DNA from: Paenibacillus sp. FSL H3-0469
GTDB taxonomy: Bacteria > Bacillota > Bacilli > Paenibacillales > Paenibacillaceae
Assembly (NCBI RefSeq): GCF_038051945.1
Contig: NZ_CP150302.1
Location: forward strand, 124,001 to 188,000
Direction of reading: 5' to 3'
Length of the DNA stretch: 64,000 nucleotides
The translations under genes and the position numbers were made by a program. This document shows positions 17,172 through 25,763 of the stretch, in pieces. Within the stretch, counting starts at the first letter, position 1. Each line of letters opens with the position of its first letter. The notes under the pieces are model-generated. The model worked only from the letters and a program-made list of their open reading frames with translations. It was not told the origin of the DNA and did no database searches.

Positions 17172-17234
17172 CATTTGTCATACATCAGAGTTGATATATA
17201 TGACTTACGGGGATGACACTGTCTTCTTTATACT
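17167..17234 (+). promoter_or_regulatory. des promoter with candidate DesR half-sites
   Basis: TATGACA at 17167-17173 and TGTCATA at 17176-17182 form a perfect dyad. Further TGAC-type half-sites occur at 17199-17205 (TATGACT) and 17213-17219 (ATGACAC). A -10 element TATACT is at 17229-17234 with only a poor -35 (TTACGG at 17205), as expected for an activated promoter. In B. subtilis phosphorylated DesR binds upstream of and up to the -35 region of des; the spacing here fits that arrangement. Confidence 0.6.
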
Positions 17235-17287
17235 GGAAATATAAGAAGTGTCCTTGAATGGATGCATCCGAGGAGGAACTGATCCCG

Positions 17288-18355
17288 ATGACCAACAACC
17301 AGATACCCCAGCTCTCTACATTGAAGAAAAGCGTAGCCCCTTACGAGAAAACAGACCGCAACACGAGTATAAAACAGCTCATGAATACGCTTGGGCCGCT
17401 GGTGCTGCTCTGGGCAGCCGCCTACTTCAGCTTATCCGTGTCCTACTGGCTGACGCTGCTGTTTGCGGTTCCGGCTGCCGGATTTGTCATCCGCACCTTT
17501 ATTATTTTTCATGACTGCTGCCACGGGTCGTTCTTCAAGAACCGTAAGGCCAATGATATTGTCGGCACCATCACCGGTGTCCTTACCCTGGTCCCTTACC
17601 GCCAGTGGAAGCACAGTCATTCGATTCATCATGCCGGAAGCAGCAATCTTGACAAAAGAGGCATTGGGGATATCTGGATCATGACGGTGGAAGAATATAT
17701 GGCTGCCAAGCCGCTCCAGCAGCTCTATTACCGGATCTACCGCAACCCGCTGGTAATGTTCGTCATCGGACCGATTGCTGTATTCCTTATCCAGTACCGG
17801 TTCAATGCTAAAGGGGCAAGACGCAAGGAGCGCATGAATACGTACCTGACCAATGTGTCCATTGCGGCTTTATATACTGGAATTATTCTGCTCATAGGCT
17901 GGCAGGCGTTCCTGCTGGTACAGCTGCCGATTGTGTTCGTGTCCGGTTTCCTCGGCATCTGGCTGTTCTATGTACAGCACCAGTTTGAACATACCTATTT
18001 CGAGCATGATGAAGAGTGGAGCTATGTGAACGCCGCTGTAGAAGGAAGCTCTTACTATAAGCTGCCGAAGGTACTGCAATGGATTACAGGAAATATCGGG
18101 TTCCACCATGTGCATCACTTGAGCCCGAAGGTGCCGAATTATAATCTGGAATTGGCTCACAATGCCAGCCCGCCTTTGCAAAAGGCAACCACCATTACAC
18201 TCAGCACGAGTCTCGAAGCACTGAAATACCGTCTGTGGGATGAAGAGCATAAGGTCTTCGTCAGCTTCAAGCAGTTGAAGCAGCGCTTGCGGAAGAGTGA
18301 GCCTGCCGTGAAAGAAGGGCTGAAGGTAATCAAACCGGGATTCCAGAGCGAATAG
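17288..18355 (+). CDS. des: Acyl-lipid fatty acid desaturase
   Basis: A 355-residue membrane desaturase, close to the 352 residues of B. subtilis Des. ATG 17288 follows GAGGAGGA by 11 bases. The three di-iron histidine boxes are intact: HDCCHG (His75, His79), HSHSIHH (His109-His115) and HHVHH (His273-His277). Hydrophobic helices flank the first box (LGPLVLLWAAAYFSLSVSYW and following). It introduces double bonds into membrane phospholipid acyl chains to restore fluidity in the cold. The next two genes encode the DesK/DesR thermosensor, which supports the assignment. A terminator separates des from desK. Confidence 0.95.
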   Translation: MTNNQIPQLSTLKKSVAPYEKTDRNTSIKQLMNTLGPLVLLWAAAYFSLSVSYWLTLLFAVPAAGFVIRTFIIFHDCCHGSFFKNRKANDIVGTITGVLTLVPYRQWKHSHSIHHAGSSNLDKRGIGDIWIMTVEEYMAAKPLQQLYYRIYRNPLVMFVIGPIAVFLIQYRFNAKGARRKERMNTYLTNVSIAALYTGIILLIGWQAFLLVQLPIVFVSGFLGIWLFYVQHQFEHTYFEHDEEWSYVNAAVEGSSYYKLPKVLQWITGNIGFHHVHHLSPKVPNYNLELAHNASPPLQKATTITLSTSLEALKYRLWDEEHKVFVSFKQLKQRLRKSEPAVKEGLKVIKPGFQSE

Positions 18356-18370
18356 AAGAGGGAACATGCA

Positions 18371-18417
18371 GAAAGACAGATCCGGGGAGCAAGAGGCCGG
18401 GTCTGGTCTTTCTTTTT
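18371..18417 (+). terminator. Terminator between des and desK
   Basis: GAAAGACAGATCCGG pairs imperfectly with CCGGGTCTGGTCTTTC, followed by TTTTT. It would let des be induced independently of the regulator genes. Confidence 0.75.
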
Positions 18418-18513
18418 AGAATATACACAGGTTGTTTAGAAGGAAGTTGCCGGTCGGATACTGGTTTATGTTAAAATGGGGGTATAAACTTGCTGGCAAA
18501 AAGGATGGCTAAC

Positions 18514-19653
18514 ATGCAGAAGTGGCATCATATTTTTCATAAAAGTACGGGACTAAGCCCTTATGTATGGGTTATTTTTTACATTCTTCCCTTCTATTTC
18601 ATCTTCCGTTCCTCTACGGCGGACCGCTGGGTGTATGGCATCCTGATGATTATGGTCTTCTTCGCCTGCTATGTGCTGTCGTTCAAGTCGAGGGGTTGGG
18701 TGGTCTATTTCTGGACGAGTGTGCAGATGGTGGTCTCGATTACGATGACGCTGCTGTTCGGGTATATGTACTTTGCGCTGTTTCTGGCTTTTTTTATCGG
18801 GAATATCCAGAAAAGAGCAGCCTTTTTCACCCTCTATCCGATCCACTTGCTCACTACGATTGTAGCGATTAACTATGAGCTGATTATGCGCAATCCCGTC
18901 TTCCTCTCGCAGCTGCCGTTTGTACTGGTCAGTATCATTGCGGTGGTGCTGCTCCCGGTCACAACGTATAACCGCAACAGGCAGGATAAGCTGCAGGGGC
19001 AGCTGGAGGATGCCAACAAACGGATCTCCGAGCTGGGCATTATGGAGGAGCGTCAGCGGATCTCACGGGATCTGCATGATACGCTGGGGCAACGTCTGTC
19101 ATTGATCGGACTGAAGAGCGACCTGGCCGGTAAACTGATCACCAAGAATCCCGCGCAGGCCATGATCGAAATTAACGATGTGCGCATGACGGCCCGCAGT
19201 GCACTGAAGGAAGTCCGGGAGATGATCACGCAGATGCGGGGCATCCGGCTGGAAGACGAGCTGGTGCGCATCCGCCAGCTTCTCCAGGCCGCTGAGATTG
19301 ATTATGTGCTGGAAGGCAACACCGATTTGACCCAGACCTCGCTGATTACCGAGAACGTGCTGAGCATGTGTATGAAGGAGGCGGTAACCAATGTGGTCAA
19401 GCACAGCGGCGCCACACTATGCCGGATTCAGATCGAATCCTCGCGGACGGAACTGGTCATCAAAGTGAAGGACAACGGCGGAGGGATTGAGGGGACCAAG
19501 CTGTACCACAAGGGACATGGCCTGCAGGGAATGAGGGAGCGGCTTGAGTTCGTCAACGGTTCGATGGAAGTGATCCAGGATGAAGGAACTACGCTAGTGA
19601 TTAAGGTGCCTAATGCGGCTCAGCAGCCGGATATGGAGGTGAACGCGCAATGA
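18514..19653 (+). CDS. desK: Thermosensor histidine kinase DesK
   Basis: A 379-residue kinase with four to five N-terminal membrane helices, a coiled-coil linker (LQGQLEDANKRISELGIMEE), and a HisKA_3 domain with the phosphorylated His188 in RDLHDTLGQRLSLIGL. The position is identical to B. subtilis DesK His188. The ATPase domain has KEAVTNVVKH and GHGLQGMRERLEF. ATG 18514 is chosen because its N-terminus aligns with B. subtilis DesK and AAAAGGATGG lies just upstream; a TTG at 18490 would add eight residues. In the cold it phosphorylates DesR, otherwise it acts as phosphatase. The stop overlaps the desR start. Confidence 0.95.
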   Translation: MQKWHHIFHKSTGLSPYVWVIFYILPFYFIFRSSTADRWVYGILMIMVFFACYVLSFKSRGWVVYFWTSVQMVVSITMTLLFGYMYFALFLAFFIGNIQKRAAFFTLYPIHLLTTIVAINYELIMRNPVFLSQLPFVLVSIIAVVLLPVTTYNRNRQDKLQGQLEDANKRISELGIMEERQRISRDLHDTLGQRLSLIGLKSDLAGKLITKNPAQAMIEINDVRMTARSALKEVREMITQMRGIRLEDELVRIRQLLQAAEIDYVLEGNTDLTQTSLITENVLSMCMKEAVTNVVKHSGATLCRIQIESSRTELVIKVKDNGGGIEGTKLYHKGHGLQGMRERLEFVNGSMEVIQDEGTTLVIKVPNAAQQPDMEVNAQ

Positions 19654-20252
19654 TATCAATCGTGATAGCTGAAGACCAGCGCATGCTGCTGGGGGCGCTA
19701 TCGGCTCTCCTGGATCTGGAGGAAGACATGCAGGTAGTCGGTAAAGCGGGCAACGGGGAAGAAGCGGTGAAGCTGGTGAAGCAGCTGCAGCCGGATATCT
19801 GTATTATGGATATTGAAATGCCGGCGATGACAGGCCTGGAGGCGGCAGAAGCGTTGAAGGGGGAAGGCTGCAAAATCATGATTCTGACCACCTTTGCCCG
19901 GGCAGGTTATTTCGAGCGTGCGGTCAAGGCGGGAGTGGACGCCTATCTGCTTAAGGACAGTCCGAGCGAAGAGCTTGCGCTGTCGATCCGCAGTGTCATG
20001 GACGGCAAGCGCATGTACGCGCCGGAGCTGATGGATGAGGCGTACGGGAAGGAAGCGAATCCGCTGACCGAGCGGGAGAAGGAAGTGCTGGGGCTGATCG
20101 CGGACGGCAAGAATACGAAGGAGATCGCCAGCCAGCTCTATATCACCACCGGAACGGTCCGCAACTACATCTCGGTCATTCTGGACAAGCTGGATGTGGG
20201 CAACCGGATCGAGGCGATTACACGCTTCAAGGAAAAAGGCTGGTTCAAATAA
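19650..20252 (+). CDS. desR: Response regulator DesR (NarL/LuxR type)
   Basis: A 200-residue regulator. Receiver domain with acidic pair Glu8-Asp9, phospho-acceptor Asp54 in CIMDIEMPAMTG and Lys in AYLLKDSPSEE. The C-terminal LuxR helix-turn-helix begins PLTEREKEVLGLIADGKNTK and ends DKLDVGNRIEAI. It is translationally coupled to desK by a 4-base overlap. It is expected to activate the des promoter at 17167-17234. Asp54 matches the known site in B. subtilis DesR. Confidence 0.96.
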   Translation: MISIVIAEDQRMLLGALSALLDLEEDMQVVGKAGNGEEAVKLVKQLQPDICIMDIEMPAMTGLEAAEALKGEGCKIMILTTFARAGYFERAVKAGVDAYLLKDSPSEELALSIRSVMDGKRMYAPELMDEAYGKEANPLTEREKEVLGLIADGKNTKEIASQLYITTGTVRNYISVILDKLDVGNRIEAITRFKEKGWFK

Positions 20253-20275
20253 AATATCCCTATCGGGGAAGTATG

Positions 20276-20313
20276 AACGGCGGCTGTCTCTAGGAGGGCT
20301 GGCCGTTTTTTTT
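20276..20313 (+). terminator. Terminator after desR
   Basis: AACGGC...GGCCGTT hairpin with imperfect inner pairing, followed by eight T residues. Confidence 0.75.
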
Positions 20314-20411
20314 GTTCAAATATAAGGTTACATAAACCGCTTAGAACGAGGTTTGACAGGACTGGAATCTAGGACCTACCACCCATTTTTCATCTGAAAG
20401 CGATTACTCTA

Positions 20412-20440
20412 TTGGATCGGACGCCAAGATTTGCTAAAAT
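20412..20440 (+). promoter_or_regulatory. Promoter of the SWIM/HEAT/MoxR/VWA operon
   Basis: TTGGAT at 20412-20417, 17 bases, TAAAAT at 20435-20440: a good SigA-type promoter. It leaves a leader of about 115 bases before the TTG start at 20563. The rest of the 310-base gap holds only the desR terminator. Confidence 0.65.
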
Positions 20441-20562
20441 AAATGCAAACATATGATCCTATTTGTAGTCGTTTCATGTGAAGTTGGGTAATAAATACTT
20501 GTGCCCTGTATGCACGTCTATTCATTCTGCTTACATCCTAATTCAGCCGGGAGGAATCTAAT

Positions 20563-22008
20563 TTGCCAGAGCTAACATCCACGTATGTCGATTCACTTGC
20601 ACCCAATGCTGCTGCGATCAAGAACGGCCAGGGACTGGTCCGCAAAAAGAGTTTTGTGGAGCTCCATCAGTCGGAGAACGGAGAGCTATTATTCGGAAAA
20701 TGTGCCGGAAGCGGCAAAACGCCCTATGAGTGTTCAGTGGACTTCATCGTATCAGACAGCCCGGTTTTCCGCTGCAGCTGCCCCAGCCGCCAATTCCCCT
20801 GTAAGCATGCACTAGGTCTGCTGTATGCTTATACCGAAGGCCAGACGTTCACACCTGCTCCGGTTCCCGAAGAGATCGCATCGAAGCGTGAGAAGGCCGA
20901 GAAGCGGGAAGAGAACAAGGCCAAGCAGGCGGCTGAAGGGACAGATCCCAAGCCGAAGAAGGTTAACAAATCCGCCCTGAAGAAAAAAATTAACGCACAG
21001 CTCGAAGGGCTTGAACTGCTGGAGAAGCTGGTGCTATCCTTTGTACGCAGCGGCCTGTCCACGATTGACAAGTCTGCGGCCAAGACGGTTCAGGGGCATG
21101 TGAAGCAGCTCGGGAACTATTATCTGTCCGGTGCGCAGATTGAGCTGCGCCGCTTCGCGAATCTGATGTTCAGCGGCAAGGATCAGGAGCAGAACTATAC
21201 ATATGCGGTGGAGCAGCTGACACGGCTACACGCATTTATCAAGAAGGGCCGGGCGTATCTGCAGGCCCGGAGCGAGGACCCGGAGCTGGCGCTCGATCAC
21301 GAATCCACTATTGATGAATGGCTGGGCCATGCCTGGCAGCTTAGCGAGCTGAAGGAATACGGGCTGGTGAAGGAGGGGGCGGAGCTGCTGCAGTTATCCT
21401 TCTACAGCTACAACGATGCTGCCCGCCAAGAGTTCGTAGACCTTGGCTTTTGGCTGGATCTCACTGCGGAAGGCGGGGAGATCCGCCGGACCTTTAACTA
21501 CCGCCCATACAAGGCGGCGAAGCTGATGCGTGAGGAAGACAGCTTCTTCGACATTGCTGTGGTTCCACAGCTATACACCTATCCTGGAGACATGAATGCC
21601 CGTATCCGCTACGAGTCCATGTCTTCAAGAACGGTACAAGGCTCAGATCTTGAGCGGGCGGCCGCCAAGGCTCACCGTTCATATTCAGAAGTCTTCAAGA
21701 AGGTGAAGAACCAGATTAAGAACCCGCTGAGCGACAAGCAGCCGGTCATGCTGCTGCATACCGCAGCTCTGGGCGTTACAGAGAACGGCCAGTATGTTAT
21801 GACTGACGGGGAAGGTACAAGGCTGCTGCTGGAGGATCTTCCATCGATGCCGCAGGGCACGGTGGGCCTGCTGCCGTTCCTGCCAGCCGGCGCCCGCGAG
21901 GATTGTGCGGTTCTGGTCATGTTCGAGCATGACCTGGACCAGGGACGTCTGCGTGCCCAGCCGCTAAGTGTCATTAAGGACGAAGAGATCATTCGTCTGC
22001 TGTACTGA
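20563..22008 (+). CDS. SWIM zinc-finger protein
   Basis: A 481-residue protein starting at TTG with GGGAGGAAT 8 bases upstream. The SWIM motif is Cys71-x-Cys73...Cys80-x-His82 in FRCSCPSRQFPCKHALGL, a zinc fold that binds nucleic acid or protein. A lysine/glutamate-rich linker (residues 105-145) follows, then a helical body of about 330 residues with no recognised domain. It is the first gene of a six-gene operon and lies 14 bases from the next. SWIM proteins accompany MoxR/VWA genes in other bacteria, for example E. coli YehQ with YehLMP, from memory. Molecular role unknown. Confidence 0.9.
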   Translation: MPELTSTYVDSLAPNAAAIKNGQGLVRKKSFVELHQSENGELLFGKCAGSGKTPYECSVDFIVSDSPVFRCSCPSRQFPCKHALGLLYAYTEGQTFTPAPVPEEIASKREKAEKREENKAKQAAEGTDPKPKKVNKSALKKKINAQLEGLELLEKLVLSFVRSGLSTIDKSAAKTVQGHVKQLGNYYLSGAQIELRRFANLMFSGKDQEQNYTYAVEQLTRLHAFIKKGRAYLQARSEDPELALDHESTIDEWLGHAWQLSELKEYGLVKEGAELLQLSFYSYNDAARQEFVDLGFWLDLTAEGGEIRRTFNYRPYKAAKLMREEDSFFDIAVVPQLYTYPGDMNARIRYESMSSRTVQGSDLERAAAKAHRSYSEVFKKVKNQIKNPLSDKQPVMLLHTAALGVTENGQYVMTDGEGTRLLLEDLPSMPQGTVGLLPFLPAGAREDCAVLVMFEHDLDQGRLRAQPLSVIKDEEIIRLLY

Positions 22009-22022
22009 CAGGAGGGGCGTCT

Positions 22023-23828
22023 ATGAGCACAGCGTTGTTACAGGAGCTGCATCAGGAGTATAGGAGGTTGTATATTGCCGGAAGTGAGCTCGCAGCGGGA
22101 GATTTCCGCCTGAAACGGCTGCTTCAGCAGTTTCAGCAGTTCGGTGAGCGGTCGCCAGTCTTCAAGAGACTCGGTGAAGGAATTGCAGTGTTGCTTGAAC
22201 CCGGCAGTCCTGACGGGCCTGCCCCCGGCGTTCTATTGCAGGAGCAGACTCTGCTGCTGGAATCCGTGCTGTACACCCAAGGGACAACAGCTGTGGAAGG
22301 AACCCCAGGCCCCATGCCTCTGAGGAGCTTCACGCTTCAGACTGCTCAGCCGTACCGGAAGCTGGCTCCTGTGCTGGAAGCGCTCAGCACGACGGGCAGC
22401 GGCAGATATGAGATCGTGGCCGATGCCTTCCAGAAAGGCGTCTTCGGGGATCTGCGTCTGCTGCCGCTGGCGGTCTCAGCGCTGAATGACTCTTACTCGG
22501 AGCTTGCGGATTACGTGAAGGAACATATTCTACCTTCGTATGGGCCGGAGATTAGCGGCTACCTGCTGGAGAGCTTCAATCCGGCAGGCGGTCGGAGTGA
22601 GGCCCGTAAGCTGGAGGTCATCGCCAAGGCAGGTGCCGCCGGGCATCTGGAGACGGTCTTTCAGGCTGCTGAGAGCGGCAGCGATGAGGTCAGAGTTGCT
22701 GCGATCCCTTGCCTGGCAGAGGATGAGAAATATACACCAGCCTTGCTGGAGTGGTCCGCTGACAAGAAGAAGGCGATTCGTGAAGCGGCTTATAAGGCGC
22801 TGGCAGCCGGCGGGAGTGAACAGGGAGCAGAGCGGCTCTACGAAGCTTTCTGTGGCGCAAAGGACCGTGAGATGGTTGCCGAGGTACTCGCTAACCGGCC
22901 CGCTGCCCTGGCGGTGGAGAAGCTGGCAAAGTTGTTCATGGAGAAGCTCCGCCAGGCGCCGCAGGATAACAGAGACCCGCAGCAGACGGAGGCTGCCTGG
23001 ACAGAGATTAAGCAGTTCATGAGAGCGCTGCTGATGGCCCGCAGCCGCAGGCTTGATGAAATCTACAGCTATGTAATCAGCGAATATGATTGCTTCCAGT
23101 TGCTGGGATGGAAGTATCTAATCATTCAGGCAGTGCGGTACAAGGAGAGGACAGTAACAGATTCCAGCCTTAGGGAGCTGCAGGAATTGGCGGAGCGTGA
23201 CTACAACTATCTGCTGTATTATTTCCAGGCCGCCCGGAAAATGATGACTCAACAGGAGCTGTATAACCAGTTCGCCGGGGGCTTGAAGCAAAGGCTGCTC
23301 TCCTTCATGAAGAAGGATGCCGCGCAGCGGGAACAGGCACTGATTGACATTCTTGACCGGGTGATTATTAATCCACGGCCACGGTACTATTACAAGGCTG
23401 AGGATACCTTTGATCGAATGAGCGCTGAGGCGATTGAAGCCGCCTGGGACCCGCGCTGGCTCGACTGGTTCATCCAGCGGGATGCACATAATCTGGTCTG
23501 CACTTTCGCCCGGCCGGGACATAAGGGGGTGCGGGAATATCTGCTGAAGAAGCTGAAGGTTCCCCCGCAACCCATAGATGACGAGGTTCTTCCTAATATT
23601 TTCATTGGACTTGAGCGTGCAGGAGTGCCCGAGGCGGAACGCCTGGAGCTGCTTATGTCTGCACTGGAGAGCGGCAGATTCGATCAGACGAAACAGTTTA
23701 GCAATTCGCTGACCCGCCTATTGGAGCGGTTGCCGGCCGAATACCGTTCCCGGCTGGAAGCTGCGGCGCCAAGGTACACGTTCGTGGCCAAGCGGCAACT
23801 GGAGCACCTGATCAGCATCATGAACTAA
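22023..23828 (+). CDS. HEAT-like repeat protein, paralogue A
   Basis: A 601-residue, almost entirely helical protein. Residues about 145-300 show paired helices with HEAT character, e.g. DLRLLPLAVSALNDSYSELA and SDEVRVAAIPCLAEDEKYTP. There is no signal peptide, membrane segment or catalytic motif. It shares its first 34 residues exactly with the next gene product and stays similar for about 270 residues, then diverges more. The ATG follows CAGGAGGGG. HEAT proteins act as curved scaffolds; the position between a SWIM protein and a MoxR ATPase suggests a substrate-selecting or assembly subunit. No family name is certain. Confidence 0.85.
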   Translation: MSTALLQELHQEYRRLYIAGSELAAGDFRLKRLLQQFQQFGERSPVFKRLGEGIAVLLEPGSPDGPAPGVLLQEQTLLLESVLYTQGTTAVEGTPGPMPLRSFTLQTAQPYRKLAPVLEALSTTGSGRYEIVADAFQKGVFGDLRLLPLAVSALNDSYSELADYVKEHILPSYGPEISGYLLESFNPAGGRSEARKLEVIAKAGAAGHLETVFQAAESGSDEVRVAAIPCLAEDEKYTPALLEWSADKKKAIREAAYKALAAGGSEQGAERLYEAFCGAKDREMVAEVLANRPAALAVEKLAKLFMEKLRQAPQDNRDPQQTEAAWTEIKQFMRALLMARSRRLDEIYSYVISEYDCFQLLGWKYLIIQAVRYKERTVTDSSLRELQELAERDYNYLLYYFQAARKMMTQQELYNQFAGGLKQRLLSFMKKDAAQREQALIDILDRVIINPRPRYYYKAEDTFDRMSAEAIEAAWDPRWLDWFIQRDAHNLVCTFARPGHKGVREYLLKKLKVPPQPIDDEVLPNIFIGLERAGVPEAERLELLMSALESGRFDQTKQFSNSLTRLLERLPAEYRSRLEAAAPRYTFVAKRQLEHLISIMN

Positions 23829-23854
23829 TTATATTTACTTAGGGAGGACAATCC

Positions 23855-25687
23855 ATGAGCACAGCGTTATTGCAGGAGCTGCATCAGGAATACAGAAGAC
23901 TGTATATTGCCGGAAGTGAGCTGGCGGCCGGAGATTTCCGCCTGAAGCGGCTGCTTCCGCAATTTCAGCAGCTAGGCGAGCGGTCACCGGTCTTCAAGAA
24001 GCTAGGCGAGGGAATTACTGCACTGATTGAACCGGGTAGCCCGGAGGGTCTTGCCCCGGGTATTCAGTTGCAGGAGAATACCCTGCTGCTGGAGTCCGTG
24101 CTATACACCCAGGGAACGACAACCGTGGATGGAACTCCCGGACCCTTGCCGGTCCGGAAGTTCACCCTTCAGACGAATCAGACCTACCGGAAGCTTGCGC
24201 CTGTGATTGAAGCGCTCACCACTACCGGAAGCGGCAGATATGAGATTGTACTGGATGCCTATAAGGAAGGAGTCTTTCAGGATCTTCGTCTGCTGCCGCT
24301 GGCTGTCTCAGCACTGAACGACCCGTATTCGGAGCTGGCGGAATATGCGAAGAACCATATTCTCCCTTCCTATGGGCCGGAGATCGCCGGATATCTGCTG
24401 GAGAGCTTCAACCCGGCCGGGGGTCGGAGCGAGGTCCGCAAGCTGGAGGTCATTGCTCAAGCAGGCGCTTCCAGTCACCTGGATGTTATTGTTCAAACAG
24501 CCGAGAACGGCAGTGATGAGATCCGGGCAGCGGCCATCAAGTGTCTGGGAGAATATGAGGAATATACAGGACTCCTGCTGGAGTGGTCTGCCGACAAGAA
24601 GAAAATCATCCGTGAAGCCGCCTACACAGCGCTGGCAGCGGGTGGATCTGCACAGGGAGCAGAGCGGCTCATTGAGGTGTTCCTCCAGAAGAAGGACCGT
24701 GAGATGTTAGCCGCAGTGCTGGCATATGGGGCTCCTGCAGCGGTCTATGCTAGGCTTACGGCATTATTCATGGATGAGCTTACAGCCGCACCGGAGACGA
24801 ATGCCGATAAGAAAATCACTGAGAAGGCCTGGGATGAGCTGGCTCCCTTCATGGCTGCTCTCCACCAGGCAAAGAGTGCGGAACTGGATGCCATTTATAG
24901 CTATGTTCTTAAGGAGTATAACCGTTATACTTCCCTCGGGTGGATTCATCTGATTGACCAGGCAGCCCGATACAAGCAGGAATCAGCGGATAACGCCGCG
25001 CTGGAAGAGCTCGCGGAGCTGGCGCAGCGCAGCGTGCGGTATCTGCCGAACTATTTCCATGCCGCGAAAAGGAGGGTCAGCCCGCAGGAGATGTTCGACC
25101 GGTTCGCCGGACTCACGGAGACCAAGCTGGTAGGTCAGGCGGCCAAGCAGGCCGCTCAGCGTACACAATTGCTGATTCATACGATCGAGGAGCAGGCCGT
25201 GGACCTTTACTGGGACTATGAGGTACGTTGGGATGCCTCGGGCGTAAGACAGTACAACAGACGGATCATGTCGGCTGAAGAAGTTGCTGCGGAATGGGAC
25301 CCGCGCTGGCTGGAATGGTCTATCAAGCAGGATGCCATGAATCTGGCCTGTGTCTTCGCCCGGCCCGGACATCAGGGAGTACAGAATTACCTGCGGGGCA
25401 AGCTGGAAGGAACGCTCAAGCGGTACACGTATGACCGTCTCGCCAATATTTTCAAAGGACTGGAAAGGGCAGAACTGCCTGAGACGGAGCGGCTGGAGCT
25501 GCTGATCTCTGCGCTTGAAGAGAACAACGTCCGTAATTTGTATACCTTCGACCACTACTTGTTCGAGATGATGGAGCGCTTCCCGGCCAGCTATGTGGAC
25601 CGGGTGAAGGAGATCGCCCCCCGGTTCAAATATGAATCCAAGCGCCAGCTGGAATATATACTGGACCAGCTAGTGAGTAAGCAGTAA
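23855..25687 (+). CDS. HEAT-like repeat protein, paralogue B
   Basis: A 610-residue paralogue of the preceding product, arising from tandem duplication. The N-terminal 34 residues are identical while the DNA differs at many third positions, so the sequence is under protein-level constraint. Conserved landmarks shared by both are GSGRYEIV, GYLLESFNPAGGRSE, EWSADKKK and, near the C-terminus, WDPRWL with ARPGH. The central part (about residues 290-420) is the most divergent. An AGGGAGGAC site precedes the ATG; the gap to paralogue A is 26 bases. The two may be alternative or heterodimeric adaptors. Confidence 0.85.
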   Translation: MSTALLQELHQEYRRLYIAGSELAAGDFRLKRLLPQFQQLGERSPVFKKLGEGITALIEPGSPEGLAPGIQLQENTLLLESVLYTQGTTTVDGTPGPLPVRKFTLQTNQTYRKLAPVIEALTTTGSGRYEIVLDAYKEGVFQDLRLLPLAVSALNDPYSELAEYAKNHILPSYGPEIAGYLLESFNPAGGRSEVRKLEVIAQAGASSHLDVIVQTAENGSDEIRAAAIKCLGEYEEYTGLLLEWSADKKKIIREAAYTALAAGGSAQGAERLIEVFLQKKDREMLAAVLAYGAPAAVYARLTALFMDELTAAPETNADKKITEKAWDELAPFMAALHQAKSAELDAIYSYVLKEYNRYTSLGWIHLIDQAARYKQESADNAALEELAELAQRSVRYLPNYFHAAKRRVSPQEMFDRFAGLTETKLVGQAAKQAAQRTQLLIHTIEEQAVDLYWDYEVRWDASGVRQYNRRIMSAEEVAAEWDPRWLEWSIKQDAMNLACVFARPGHQGVQNYLRGKLEGTLKRYTYDRLANIFKGLERAELPETERLELLISALEENNVRNLYTFDHYLFEMMERFPASYVDRVKEIAPRFKYESKRQLEYILDQLVSKQ

Positions 25688-25763
25688 AGTCTGCAATATA
25701 CTTACGAGTCAGTACGGAAGAGATTGTCCCGGATAGACGGGGATATACAAAGGAGAGGTGTAC

